A stretch of DNA of 64,000 nucleotides from Marinifaba aquimaris (GTDB taxonomy: Bacteria > Pseudomonadota > Gammaproteobacteria > Enterobacterales > Alteromonadaceae): positions 1 through 64,000 of the forward strand of contig NZ_JABULX010000014.1 in assembly GCF_013328345.1 (NCBI RefSeq), written 5' to 3'. The translations under genes and the position numbers were made by a program. Below are positions 27,772 through 38,400 of this stretch, in pieces. How positions within the stretch are numbered: the first letter of the stretch is position 1; every line of letters begins with the position of its first letter. The notes under the pieces are model-generated. The model did no database searches. It was given only the letters and a program-made list of their open reading frames with translations, and was not told the DNA's origin.

Positions 27772-29670
27772 TTAATCAAACTCTATTTCGCGACCATCAC
27801 TGGTATGAACCTTGACCACCACATCATCAATTTCATCAGCTAATATAATCTCACCGATCCCTGCGTGATTAAAGAGCACCGCTCCTTTTTGGACGTGGCC
27901 TTTTTCGATGATCTGCCGACGCTTAACTTTCATGTGGCGGCGTTTGGTAAACCAGTTGAGAAAAGAACTGTGGCTGAATAAAAAGCGGTTCAACCTATCT
28001 AACCAGCTGAGGAGTTTATCTGGAAATGCATTCTTGATGCCGCTGGCTGTCACTTGTAGCACACGCGGACTGTCTTTTTTATTTCTCAATGTGACATCAT
28101 AGGCAAATGAGTAATGAACATCGCCTGATAGAATGATGAAGTTAGGCGGTGTTTGTTTGTGATGAAAGATATTTAATATCACATTGGCAGAGCCAGGATG
28201 TGCCATCCAGTTTTCAGCATCGACCATCAGCGGTTTGCCAAAAAAGGTAAAAATGTGCTGAATTACTTCAATCAGTTTGACGCCAAATACAGGTGCGGGT
28301 GAGACCATGATAACGGCTTTTTCGCCCACTAACTCTTGTTGTAGTTCAGAAAGCGTTTCCCAGTCCATCAAGCCAGATGGCTTATTAGCACTGTTTTCAG
28401 AACGCCACCTGTGGGTACGTGTATCTAAGACAACAACCTTGGGTTGGGTATCCAATACATAATGCCATTGCTGCCAATCAAACATTTGCTGAACTAAATC
28501 GTCGTGTTCAGTGACGACATCAGTTTTGAAGTAATGAGGTACTTTATCCGCCCATTGTTTAAAGTGTTTAGGCATATTGCCCCAGCCCTGACAAAGCCAA
28601 TAAGCGATAAGTGCATTACCTATGATGCGCTTGGAATACGGGTTGTTATAAGCCGCTTCTTCCCAACCGCGTGTTAAATTCCAATCATCGGTGACATCGT
28701 GATCATCAAAGATCATATAAGTTGGAATATGTGCCAATGCGCGTCTTACTTTTGGCAGGCTAGATGCAAAGGCATCAATGCTGGACAACTCGTGCTGATA
28801 TTTGTCTTGTTGTTTGCTGTCGAGCTGGGGCGGCATCTTATCTAGTTCAAGCCACTGCCAAGGTGTATCGGACCAAACCAATAAATACATGGCGATAATT
28901 TCAGATAAACAAATTAGATGATTTTGCGCACCTACCGAGGTAAAGATGGGCTTTCTGGCACCTCTGAAAACACTATCGAGCATGGCCTGACTTGCTTTGT
29001 CATCGGGTAACAAAGACTCTCGTAAGTAGTAACACTGTTTACTCGATAACAGCTCTTCTGTGTTGTTAACGTCCGTTCCTTGCCAAGACTCGTTGAATAA
29101 CCCGAGTTTATTCATGACTTGGTGGATAGCGTGCAGCATGGGACCTGCTACGTCATCAGCGTAGATTTGATCGCCAGACATCATCAGCATGGCTGGGTAA
29201 TCTGCAGGGTTTTGCATACTTGCTTGTAGCTTGTCATCGAGAATGGCCAGTGCGTCATCTTGGTGATGATGTGGCTTTCGGCACGAGCCGTGATACATAT
29301 TGTCGACGTGTGAACGCAAACAAAATCGGGGTTTATCAAAGCCTGGGTAGCACAAAGCAGGTACTAATGTGTTCAGTGATTGCTCTGTTTCTAGGTCGAA
29401 AATTAGATCATAAAAGTAAAATTGATCGGCCTGTAGTGGCGTGTCTAAGGTTAATTCAACAAGGTGAATAAAGCAGTGCGTACCAACTTGAACTGTATGG
29501 CAGTTATCTTTATTTAAATCTTTTTGAACTATTGCCTGACCTTGGTGGTCTGTAATGAGAAGTTGAGTTGTGACCGCTTGTTGCGTAACCAACCACAAGG
29601 TGAAAGCCGAAGGGCTCACATGCCTGAGAATAGGCCCGGCAATGAGAAAATCTTGCTTATCTGCCTGCAT
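27772..29670 (-). CDS. PhoD-like alkaline phosphatase family protein
   Basis: The protein has 632 residues of the PhoD-like metallophosphatase family. Metal-binding motifs are visible: HGSCRKPHH, MMSGDQIYADDVAGPM (about 165-180), IFDDHDVTDDWNLTRGWEE (about 320-340), VVVLDTRTHRW and LSGDVHYSFAYDVT (about 515-528). The N-terminal part is a beta-rich domain. No signal peptide or Tat motif is visible, unlike classical secreted PhoD, so it is probably cytoplasmic or its substrate is intracellular. The substrate (phosphodiester or phosphomonoester) cannot be told. It is apparently a single gene. Confidence 0.9.
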   Translation of the reverse strand: MQADKQDFLIAGPILRHVSPSAFTLWLVTQQAVTTQLLITDHQGQAIVQKDLNKDNCHTVQVGTHCFIHLVELTLDTPLQADQFYFYDLIFDLETEQSLNTLVPALCYPGFDKPRFCLRSHVDNMYHGSCRKPHHHQDDALAILDDKLQASMQNPADYPAMLMMSGDQIYADDVAGPMLHAIHQVMNKLGLFNESWQGTDVNNTEELLSSKQCYYLRESLLPDDKASQAMLDSVFRGARKPIFTSVGAQNHLICLSEIIAMYLLVWSDTPWQWLELDKMPPQLDSKQQDKYQHELSSIDAFASSLPKVRRALAHIPTYMIFDDHDVTDDWNLTRGWEEAAYNNPYSKRIIGNALIAYWLCQGWGNMPKHFKQWADKVPHYFKTDVVTEHDDLVQQMFDWQQWHYVLDTQPKVVVLDTRTHRWRSENSANKPSGLMDWETLSELQQELVGEKAVIMVSPAPVFGVKLIEVIQHIFTFFGKPLMVDAENWMAHPGSANVILNIFHHKQTPPNFIILSGDVHYSFAYDVTLRNKKDSPRVLQVTASGIKNAFPDKLLSWLDRLNRFLFSHSSFLNWFTKRRHMKVKRRQIIEKGHVQKGAVLFNHAGIGEIILADEIDDVVVKVHTSDGREIEFD

Positions 29671-29926
29671 CCAAAATCTCTTCTTTATTTATGTTATTAG
29701 AAACTAGCTTAAGTCAGATGAAGAATTATGTCAGTAGTAGACGCGACTAATACACGTGTCTGCGAGCCCGATGTGGCGTATAGATTAAATTACTTTTGCT
29801 GAGCTGCCTCTGTATTAAATAAAGACGCTTGTTGCATAACTTTTATATAACTGTTGTTAAATTGAGCTATGATAGAAAAAATCAAAAAATTCAGTCCAAT
29901 GGATAGCCCAAAGGGAATTTATTACT

Positions 29927-30979
29927 ATGTTTTTTAATAAAAAAATAATATTTGTGCTGACACTTGGTTTACTCAGTGCGTGTAGCGAAAAAACTGAGCA
30001 AGTGGAGAAAAAAGACGTTGTTCGCCCGGTTATGATGCTATAAGTCGACCTACTGAAAACCAAAGAACACGCTTTCCCAGGAAAAGTAGAAGCGAGCCGC
30101 CAGGCTAACCTTTCTTTTCGCGTACCGGGAGAAATTAAGCAATACCATGTGAAATCAGGCCAACAAGTTAAAGCTGGTCAGTTATTAGCAGAATTAATTC
30201 CGACAGATTATCAAGCGATAGAATATGCCAAAAAAGCGAGCTTTGAATTAGCAAAAGTGCAGCACGAACGTTCAAAAGCACTCGTTAAAGACTTTTTAAT
30301 TTCTCAAGATAAATTCGATTCGACCAAAACACAGCTATTGGTGTCGCAAAATGAATTAGATAATGCAACGACCAATCTGAAATACACTAAACTCTATGCG
30401 CCTTATGATGGCATCATTGCGGCTACTTATCTCAATGATCACGAGTATGCACAAGCTTTGCAGCCTATCATGTCGCTCCAGTCTGAAGATGCTATCGATG
30501 TGGTAATGGCGGTGCCTGAGCGTTTAATTGGTGCGATTCGTCGTTCGCATTTAAAAGAAAACAAACCCAATGTCACTTTTGCGGTTGCGCCTGAAAAAAC
30601 TTATACCCTAACGTTTAAAGAAGTTGAGACAACTGCTGACCGAGAATCAGGCGCGTTTAACGTCACACTAACCATGCCAAGACCAGATGATTTAAAGCTG
30701 TACCCTGGGATGGCCGCCACGGTTAATGCCCAGTTGGTATTGGATTCCAACGTCATGATTCAAAAAATACCAGCTAGTGCAACATGGCAAGAACAAGGCA
30801 AGCACTGGGTGTGGGTAGTCAATGACAACCAAGTATTAGATAAAGTATCGATTGAGCTTAGCTCTCAAGGTGAGTTGATCACAGGGCTTGCCGATGGCGA
30901 CCAAATTGTTGCATCAGGTGTGACAGAGCTCAAAGCGGGTCAAAAGGTAAAACAGTGGGTCAAGGAAAGAGGGTTATAG
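29927..30979 (+). pseudogene. RND efflux periplasmic adaptor (lipoprotein) with in-frame stop
   Basis: From ATG 29927 the frame gives a lipoprotein signal peptide (lipobox LSAC), then RPVMML, then TAA at 30041-30043 (codon 39). The same frame continues without another stop to TAG 30977. After the stop it encodes a normal membrane-fusion protein: FPGKVEASRQANLSFRVPGEI, the lipoyl half VKSGQQVKAGQLLAELIPTDY, a helical hairpin, the second lipoyl half LYAPYDGIIAATYLNDHEYAQ, and beta-barrel and membrane-proximal domains. RND adaptors join the inner-membrane pump to the outer-membrane channel. One substitution from CAA (Gln) or GAA (Glu) would explain the stop. Re-initiation at GTG 30149 would lack the signal peptide. 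An intact second adaptor follows 2 bases later. A sequencing error or readthrough is possible. Confidence 0.85.
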
Positions 30980-30981
30980 TC

Positions 30982-32079
30982 ATGTCATTTAAGCAATTTT
31001 TCGCAGCGACATTGGCTGTAACTTGTATTTCATTGGTGGCATGTACTCCCGCGCCAACTCCCCAAGTCAGCCAAGTGCATGTTGCTGTGCACCAAGTACC
31101 AGAAGTGATGAGTCAAAAAGTTCGTCATTTCCCCGCGGTTATTCAAGCAAGCCAATACACTAACCTGAGTTTTCAGCTCAATGGCGAGCTCAGTGAGCTG
31201 ATTGCCCGTGAAGGTTTAAGAGTCAAAAAAGGTGATTTATTAGCTAAGCTCGATGACACGCAACTAAAGCTGACCGTTAACGAGAAAAAAGCTAAATCTG
31301 ATCTTCTGAAGGTACAGGCATCACGTGCTAAGCAAATGGTCGATAAAGGCAATATGGCGAAAAGTACGTATGATGAATTAGCCGCGCAATACAAGATGGC
31401 ATTGGCCGATTATGCTTATGCCAAAATCCAATTGGGCTATGTGGAATTAAGAGCGCCATTTGACGGCATTATTGCCAATGTAGCAATTGAAAATTACCAA
31501 GCTGCAAGTGTTGGTCAGCCTGTTGTTTCTATACACAGGGAAGACCAAGTTGAAATTACCGTCGACTTACCGGATTCACTGGTCTCATCGATTGATGATA
31601 AAAAAGTTAAACCGCAACGCGAAGAAATTAATGTGCGGTTAGACGCTTACCCAGATCATATCTTTAAAGCTAAATACAAAGAGCATACGGCAGAGCAAAG
31701 CGATGAAGATCGCAGTTTCACCTTGGTGTTACAAATGCCGTTTGATAAAGCTAAACCAGCTCTACAAGGTATGCCGGGCAGTGTGGAACTGGATTTGGCA
31801 AAAATTGAACGCGATCAAGCTTATTATGCAGTGGTACCACTTGAAGCGGTTACTTTACCCGATAGCATGCCGATCGATAGCTTTAAGCGCCTAGTTTGGC
31901 GTGTTGTTGATGGTAAAGCCAATGCGGTTGAAATCAGTATGGGGCGTGTTGTCAATATCAGTCATGTTGAAGTGATTGGCAATATCAAGGCGGGTGATTT
32001 AGTGGTGACAAAAGGCTTGCAGTATTTACGTGAAGGTCTGCCTGTTGAAGTCGTAAATAACAATAATAAGGACATGTAA
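30982..32079 (+). CDS. RND efflux periplasmic adaptor, lipoprotein
   Basis: The protein has 365 residues of the membrane-fusion (HlyD/AcrA-like) family. The lipoprotein signal ends LVAC. The lipoyl halves are visible at FQLNGELSELIAREGLRVKKGDLLAKLDD and LGYVELRAPFDGIIANVAIE, with a helical hairpin between them (about 95-140) and beta-barrel parts after. It should link the RND pump to an outer-membrane channel, which is not encoded nearby. The start is 2 bases after the stop of the first adaptor and the stop is 2 bases before the pump gene, so the three form one operon. Confidence 0.93.
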   Translation: MSFKQFFAATLAVTCISLVACTPAPTPQVSQVHVAVHQVPEVMSQKVRHFPAVIQASQYTNLSFQLNGELSELIAREGLRVKKGDLLAKLDDTQLKLTVNEKKAKSDLLKVQASRAKQMVDKGNMAKSTYDELAAQYKMALADYAYAKIQLGYVELRAPFDGIIANVAIENYQAASVGQPVVSIHREDQVEITVDLPDSLVSSIDDKKVKPQREEINVRLDAYPDHIFKAKYKEHTAEQSDEDRSFTLVLQMPFDKAKPALQGMPGSVELDLAKIERDQAYYAVVPLEAVTLPDSMPIDSFKRLVWRVVDGKANAVEISMGRVVNISHVEVIGNIKAGDLVVTKGLQYLREGLPVEVVNNNNKDM

Positions 32080-32081
32080 TT

Positions 32082-35000
32082 ATGAACATCGCAGAATATT
32101 TCATTAAAAACAAAGTCATAAGCTGGATGTTCACTTTGATCCTGCTAATTGGTGGTACGCATGCTTATTTTGGTTTAGGTCAGTTGGAAGACCCTGCTTT
32201 TACCATTAAAGATGCGTTGATAAATACGTCTTATCCGGGGGCCTCACCGTTACAAGTTGAAGAAGAAGTCTCTTATGTGATTGAAAAGCAACTGATGACG
32301 TTGCCATACATAGATGAGATCACATCAATCAATAGCCGTGGTTTGTCACAAATTACCGTGACAATGAAAAACATCTATGGTCCCAACGAGCTGCCGCAAA
32401 TTTGGGATGAGCTCAGGCGCAAAGTCAATGACTTAAAACCCAATTTACCACCAGGGGTGAATGAGCCAAAAGTGATCGATGATTTTGGTGATGTTTACGG
32501 CATTATGTGGGCGATTACTGGTGATGGCTTTAGTTATCAAGAGTTAATGGATTATGTCGACTTTTTAAAGCGCGATATTGAATTAGTTGAAGGCGTTTCA
32601 AAAGTTGCGGTTGCAGGCCAGCAGCAAGAGATGGTTTATCTGGAGATTTCTTCTAACAAGCTGGCGAGTTTAGGTGTTGCGCCTACTTCTATTTACAATG
32701 TGTTAAGTACTCAAAATACCGTGCAAAGTTCAGGTGCTTTCACCACAGGTAATGAATACATCTATATTCACCCAACGGGCGAATTTAAGTCGGTTAAGCA
32801 ACTAGAAGATTTGATTATCTCAAGTCCAGGTTCGAAAAAACTCATTTACTTAAAAGACGTTGCCACTATTTCTAAAGGTTTCCAAGAAGTACCGTCTAAC
32901 CTGATTAACTTTGACGGTAAAGAAGCCATCAATATAGGTATCTCTTTTGCTGACGGTGTCAACGTGGTTGATGTGGGTAAACGCATTGCTCAACGCATTG
33001 AAGAATTAGAAGAATATCGCCCAGCTGGCATGGTCATAGGGGAGATTTACAATCAACCAAAAGAAGTAGATAAATCAGTTGCGGCTTTCATGTTAAGCCT
33101 AATTGAAGCAGTTGTGATTGTTGTTGTCGTCTTACTTGTTTTTATGGGATTAAAATCGGGCCTGCTAATTGGTTGGATCTTATTGCTGACGGTTTTAGGT
33201 TCATTCCTCATCATGAAATTTTACGGCATCGACTTACAGCGGATTTCGCTGGGTGCATTAATCATTGCGCTGGGGATGTTAGTTGATAATGCCATTGTTA
33301 TTGTCGAAGGGATATTGATAGGGCAAGCCAGAGGGCAGAGTAAACTTGAAGCGGCTAAAGGGATCGTAAAACAAACGATTTGGCCATTACTCGGCGCTAC
33401 TATTATTGCTATCGCGGCATTTGCACCTATTGGCTTATCACCCGATTCTACAGGTGAATTTGCCGGCAGTTTATTCTGGGTGTTATTTATTTCATTGTTT
33501 ATGAGTTGGATAACCGCCATCAGTTTGACGCCATTCTTTGCGCATATGATCTTCAAAGAGACGCCAAAGTCACTGACGGGCAAAGAAGGTGAGGAGCCTG
33601 CAGACCCATATAAGGGTGCAGTTTTTGTCTTCTACAAAGCCTTTTTAAACATTTGTCTTAAGTACAAAGGCCTGACAGTCGCTGCTGTTATTGGTATTTT
33701 CATTGCCTCGATTGTTGGTTTTGGGGCGGTTAAGCAGTCATTCTTCCCGCCATCGACAACACCTATGTTCTTGATTGATGTTTGGATGCCTGAAGGTACA
33801 GATATTCGTCACACTTATAAGATCACCAAAGAAATCGAGCAAGAGATATTAGAGTACGATGTGGTTGAGCACGTCACATCAACAACTGGTCGTGGTGCGC
33901 AGCGCTTTATGTTGACGTATAACTCAGAGCGCAGTTATGCCAGTTACGCTCAGATTATGGTGCGTACTGATAATTTTGAATCCGTCATTCCATCGATGGA
34001 AAAAACGCAAAAGTACTTAGACCAAAAATATCCAGAAGTATTAACTAAGTTTAAGCGTTTAGAGATTGGCCCATCTCCAGCTGCAAAAGTAGCAGTAGAA
34101 ATTACAGGTGCTGATCCTGATGTTTTACGCGGCTTGGCTGACCAAGCAATCCGTGTTTTTCGCGATGCGGGGGGCACGGTTAATGTCCGTCATGATTGGC
34201 GAGAGCGAACTAAAGTGGTTGAGCCTATCTTTAACGAAACACAGGCGCGTCGTTTAGGTATTACTAAAGCCGATGTCGACAGTACTATTCAAATGAATAT
34301 GTCTGGTTTGAATATCGGTCTTTACCGCGAAGGAACGTCACTATTACCGATTACCGCTCGCGTACCTGAAGATGAACGTGCAACGGCTGCTACTAGCATT
34401 CAAATTTGGTCTCCTATCTACAATCAACTTGTACCTATTAACCAGGTCATTGATGGTGTAAACATTCGCTATGAAGATCCGCTCATTATGCGCAAAGACC
34501 GAAAGCGCATGATCACTGTGATGATGGATCCAGACTTTAAAACGGATGAAACGGCTAATTCATTGCGTAATCGCGTGTTAGATGACATTAACAAAATTGA
34601 ACTACCTGCCGGCTATAAGTTGGAGTGGGGCGGTGAATACGCTGATTCTCAAAAAGCATCGACCGCTATTTTTGCATCACTGCCAATGGGCTATTTGTTT
34701 ATGCTCTTAATTACCGTATTTTTATTTAATGCGGTGAAAAAACCGTTGGTTATTTGGGCATGTGTACCATTAGCTTTAATTGGTATTGTGGCTGGCTTAT
34801 TAATTCTCAATAAACCGTTTGGCTTTATGGCTTTATTGGGGATGCTGAGTCTATCAGGGATGTTATTGAAAAACGGCATCGTATTACTCGATCAGATCAA
34901 TACCGAATTGGAAGCAGGTGTTGAGCCATACAAAGCGGTATTTGACTCAGCCGTTAGCCGTGTTAGACCAGTAAGCATGGCGGCTATCACGACCATCTTA

Positions 35001-35159
35001 GGCATGATGCCGTTATTGGTTGATGCCTTTTTTGAATCAATGGCTGCTGTGGTCATGTTTGGTTTAGGTGTTGCCACAATACTGACTTTAATTGTTGTCC
35101 CCGTCTTATATTGCTTGTTCCACGGTATTAAATACCGTCCACTGGAAGAGTTAAAATAA
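32082..35159 (+). CDS. RND-family efflux transporter, inner-membrane pump
   Basis: The protein has 1025 residues and the full AcrB-like layout: an N-terminal membrane helix (about 12-30), a large periplasmic loop (about 30-330), helices 2-6, a second periplasmic loop (about 560-860) and helices 8-12. The N-terminal sequence has SYPGASPLQVEEEV, typical of this superfamily. In helix 4 the segment LGMLVDNAIVIVEG carries one Asp where AcrB has two (VDDAI), a pattern known from other RND subgroups. It uses the proton gradient to export substrates, probably drugs or other toxic compounds; the substrate is not predictable. No regulator gene adjoins. Confidence 0.95.
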   Translation: MNIAEYFIKNKVISWMFTLILLIGGTHAYFGLGQLEDPAFTIKDALINTSYPGASPLQVEEEVSYVIEKQLMTLPYIDEITSINSRGLSQITVTMKNIYGPNELPQIWDELRRKVNDLKPNLPPGVNEPKVIDDFGDVYGIMWAITGDGFSYQELMDYVDFLKRDIELVEGVSKVAVAGQQQEMVYLEISSNKLASLGVAPTSIYNVLSTQNTVQSSGAFTTGNEYIYIHPTGEFKSVKQLEDLIISSPGSKKLIYLKDVATISKGFQEVPSNLINFDGKEAINIGISFADGVNVVDVGKRIAQRIEELEEYRPAGMVIGEIYNQPKEVDKSVAAFMLSLIEAVVIVVVVLLVFMGLKSGLLIGWILLLTVLGSFLIMKFYGIDLQRISLGALIIALGMLVDNAIVIVEGILIGQARGQSKLEAAKGIVKQTIWPLLGATIIAIAAFAPIGLSPDSTGEFAGSLFWVLFISLFMSWITAISLTPFFAHMIFKETPKSLTGKEGEEPADPYKGAVFVFYKAFLNICLKYKGLTVAAVIGIFIASIVGFGAVKQSFFPPSTTPMFLIDVWMPEGTDIRHTYKITKEIEQEILEYDVVEHVTSTTGRGAQRFMLTYNSERSYASYAQIMVRTDNFESVIPSMEKTQKYLDQKYPEVLTKFKRLEIGPSPAAKVAVEITGADPDVLRGLADQAIRVFRDAGGTVNVRHDWRERTKVVEPIFNETQARRLGITKADVDSTIQMNMSGLNIGLYREGTSLLPITARVPEDERATAATSIQIWSPIYNQLVPINQVIDGVNIRYEDPLIMRKDRKRMITVMMDPDFKTDETANSLRNRVLDDINKIELPAGYKLEWGGEYADSQKASTAIFASLPMGYLFMLLITVFLFNAVKKPLVIWACVPLALIGIVAGLLILNKPFGFMALLGMLSLSGMLLKNGIVLLDQINTELEAGVEPYKAVFDSAVSRVRPVSMAAITTILGMMPLLVDAFFESMAAVVMFGLGVATILTLIVVPVLYCLFHGIKYRPLEELK

Positions 35160-35167
35160 GATGATTG

Positions 35168-35199
35168 AGAAAAGAGGCGAAAGCCTCTTTTCTATTTTA
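35168..35199 (+). terminator. Rho-independent terminator of the RND operon
   Basis: A perfect 11-bp stem (35168-35178 with 35183-35193) with a GAAA tetraloop is followed by a T-rich stretch, 8 bases after the pump stop codon. Confidence 0.93.
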
Positions 35200-35400
35200 T
35201 TTATCCATTTTGCATCGGTTTAATTCAATTGCACCTACACTCGTACTATATTTTTAGAACAATAATATAGTGGCGTGTTAACTCATCTTTCACCAAAAAT
35301 CATCACGCGACTGTCGACTAAATGGAAACGCTGTTGTGATAGCTAAGTAGGATGCTTTTAAGCTCACAAAGCGGTTAGTTAACTTGCAGAGATATAATTA

Positions 35401-38400
35401 ATGATAGGAAATATCATCACGCGCTTTTCGTTGTTTTTGACCTTGTTACTATTACCTTTGACATGGATATATGCCACCGCATCAGACAACAACAACCGCC
35501 TAAAAATAGCGATTATCCCGCCTAGCCATGATGCATTTTGGCAGCAGTCCTTAAATATTGCTCACCAAGCCTCTGAAGACTTAGATGTGGAGTTAAAGGT
35601 CTTTTTACCTGAGCAAAGTCAGCAAAGTTATATCGAATTAGTCGAATCAGCCAGTGAATGGGCTGATGGTATATTGTTTCACGACTTCTCGGGGGCAGGT
35701 GAAACCGTGCTTCAGCGCTTAGACGAAAAACACGTGCCGAGTATTTTAGTTAATTCAGTCTTAAGCCATAAAAACATCTTACCAAGACAAAAATACCCTA
35801 ACTGGATAGGCAGTGTGATGCCTGATGATGAGTTAGCGGGGCGGATTTTGATTCAGCAGTTGATGAGCAAAAGTCGTTATGCCAAAGATAAGCTGCACAT
35901 CTTGGCCTTAGGTGGTCCTGTTGATTCGACGGCTGGTAAGTTAAGAGAAAGTGGCTTAAATCAATTTATCGAGCCACTAAATATTGCTTCTTACCAATTT
36001 TTTGCTGCTGATTGGCAGGCTGAGCGCGCCAAAATTGCCTTTGAAAACGCGATTAAAGCTAACCCTAAAATTAATATGGTGTGGTGTGCGAATGATGTGA
36101 TGGCGCTGGCGGTAATAGAGACGATTGAAGAACTAGGCTTGACCGGACAAATATCGGTAGGTGGTGTTGATTGGCAACCTCAAGCGTTAAGACATATCGA
36201 ACAAGGTCAATTGGCGGTATCTGTTGGTGGTCATATCTTTGATGCGGCTATCGCTTTGGTCTTGATGCATGACTACTTAATGGGCGCTGATTTTGAAAGA
36301 CAAGGGCTGTCATATAAAACCAGTATGTTGGCGGTATCTGGCCAGCAAAGCGACTTACTCGATAAGTTAATTACTATGGAGTCGTTATCACTCGATTTTT
36401 CAAAGCTATCACTTTTTTTAAACCCGGAAATTTACTCTTATGACTTTTCCATCGCTAGTATTTTTAATACCAGTAAAACACAGCATCAAAAGGCCGCACA
36501 AAATGGCCTTAAAATTGATTTTGGAATGCATGGTTGGTTAGTGGCACTGGCTGTTCTTGCTGTTATCTATGCCGGTGGTTTTTATCTGTTTAAGTTGTTT
36601 AGAAAAAGCCGAATAGACCCATTGCATTACCAGTTTAGCTCAAAGAAAACACGACTTATTGTGATGGCGGGTATTACCAGCGTGGCATCGATATTTTTTG
36701 TTGTGGCCTTTGTTTTTCTTGGGGTGTTAAAAGACAAAATTAAAACTGAGTATCAAGGCTCGATTGAGGCGGTTAGAGATGGTGCGCAATTAACATTAAA
36801 CCTTTGGGCTAATTACAAAAAAGATGAAATAGAAAATATTGCCGCTAGTCCTGAAATTTTAAATTTTTCTCAGCAGTTAACGCAACTTCCCTACAACAAA
36901 ACGGCTTTAACAGAAGACTTAGCCCAACAAGCACTACGAGATTATGTTGCGCAATATGTGCCTTCACTAAAACTTGGGTACTTTGTGATCTCGCCGAACT
37001 ACATTAGTTTGGCTTCGCGCCGAGATCAAAATATCGGCAGTTACAATGTCATTGCGCAAAACTATCCCGATTTAATCGACCAAGTATTCCAACAAGGTAA
37101 AACGTTATTTATTCCGCCTGCTGTTTCTAAAGTCAGTGATACGGGGTATTCCACCGCTTTTTTTGTCGCACCAGTTAAAAATACTCAAGGTCATGTCATT
37201 GCGGCGCTATCAATGCGCATTGACCCTCATGCGGTATTTTCTAAGATTTTATCGACAGGACGCTTTGGCTACAGTGGTGAAACCTATGCTGTGGATAGTA
37301 ATGGCCTGATGGTTAGTCATAGTCGGTTCTTGGGATTTGATGATGCACAGGAGCAGTCTATTTCGACTCAAGCAGGGCTAATTGCCGCACGGGTACCGAA
37401 AGAGCACACATCATCGACACCGTTTACGCTAATGGCTGAATCAGTCTCCAAAGGCAATAAATCGGGTAACTTTGACGGTTATCTCGATTACAGAGGCATC
37501 CCTGTTATTGGCTCTTGGGTTTGGGATCAAAATCTTAATATAGGTATAGCCTCTGAAATTGATTATGACGAAGCCTTTGCCTCTTTTTATCAAATCCGCT
37601 TTGTCATCATCGCCATGCTCAGCGTGTTTTTAATGATCACTGTTGGTGGTGTCATTGTCATTATGGTGATTGGTGATGCGGCTAATCGCAGTTTATTAAA
37701 AGCGAAAAAAGGGCTTGAGCAAGAAGTTGATAAACGAACAGAAGAATTGAGTCAACGAGAGAGTAAATTCCGAGGTTTATTTGAATCATCACGCGATGCG
37801 TTACTGATTTTCAGGAATCAAGAATTTATCGATTGTAACCAAGCTACGCTTAATTTATTTGGCTTTGACGATAAGTTTCAGTTTTTATCTTTCTCTCCTG
37901 TTGTGCTGTCACCACGTACTCAACTTGATGGTTCTAGCTCAATTGATGCGATGACAGATTATATTGCACAGGCTGAGCGAGATGGCTCTGTCGTGTTTGA
38001 ATGGGAGTATTTACGCGACAATATTGATAGCTTCATTTGTGAAACCTTGATTCAAGTTATCGAGTGGGAGGGGTGTACGGCACTGATGTTTGGTTTGCGC
38101 GATATCACTGCTAAAAAGCAAACTGAGCTTGAAATAAGGCAAAATGACATTCGCTTGCAACTGGTTACCCAAGCGGCTGAGCTAGCCGATTGGCAGTGGG
38201 ACCCTCATACACAGCAGCTGACCGGCTCTAAATTACTGAAGAAAATAACCGGACTAGAGTCTGGCTATCTCGATCTTAAAAAAGACCTATTTAATCGTAT
38301 TAAACGCAGTGATTTACTCGCCATCACTCCGCAAATAGAGCACTTTATGAACTCAGATGAACCTATGTGTGTCATCGAGTTTCGAATTCAACCTCAAGAT

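Noticed and set aside
29857-30063. Minus-strand Ser/Thr-rich frame across the RND adaptor start
   Set aside because: It overlaps the lipoprotein signal peptide of the adaptor and has no recognisable domain.
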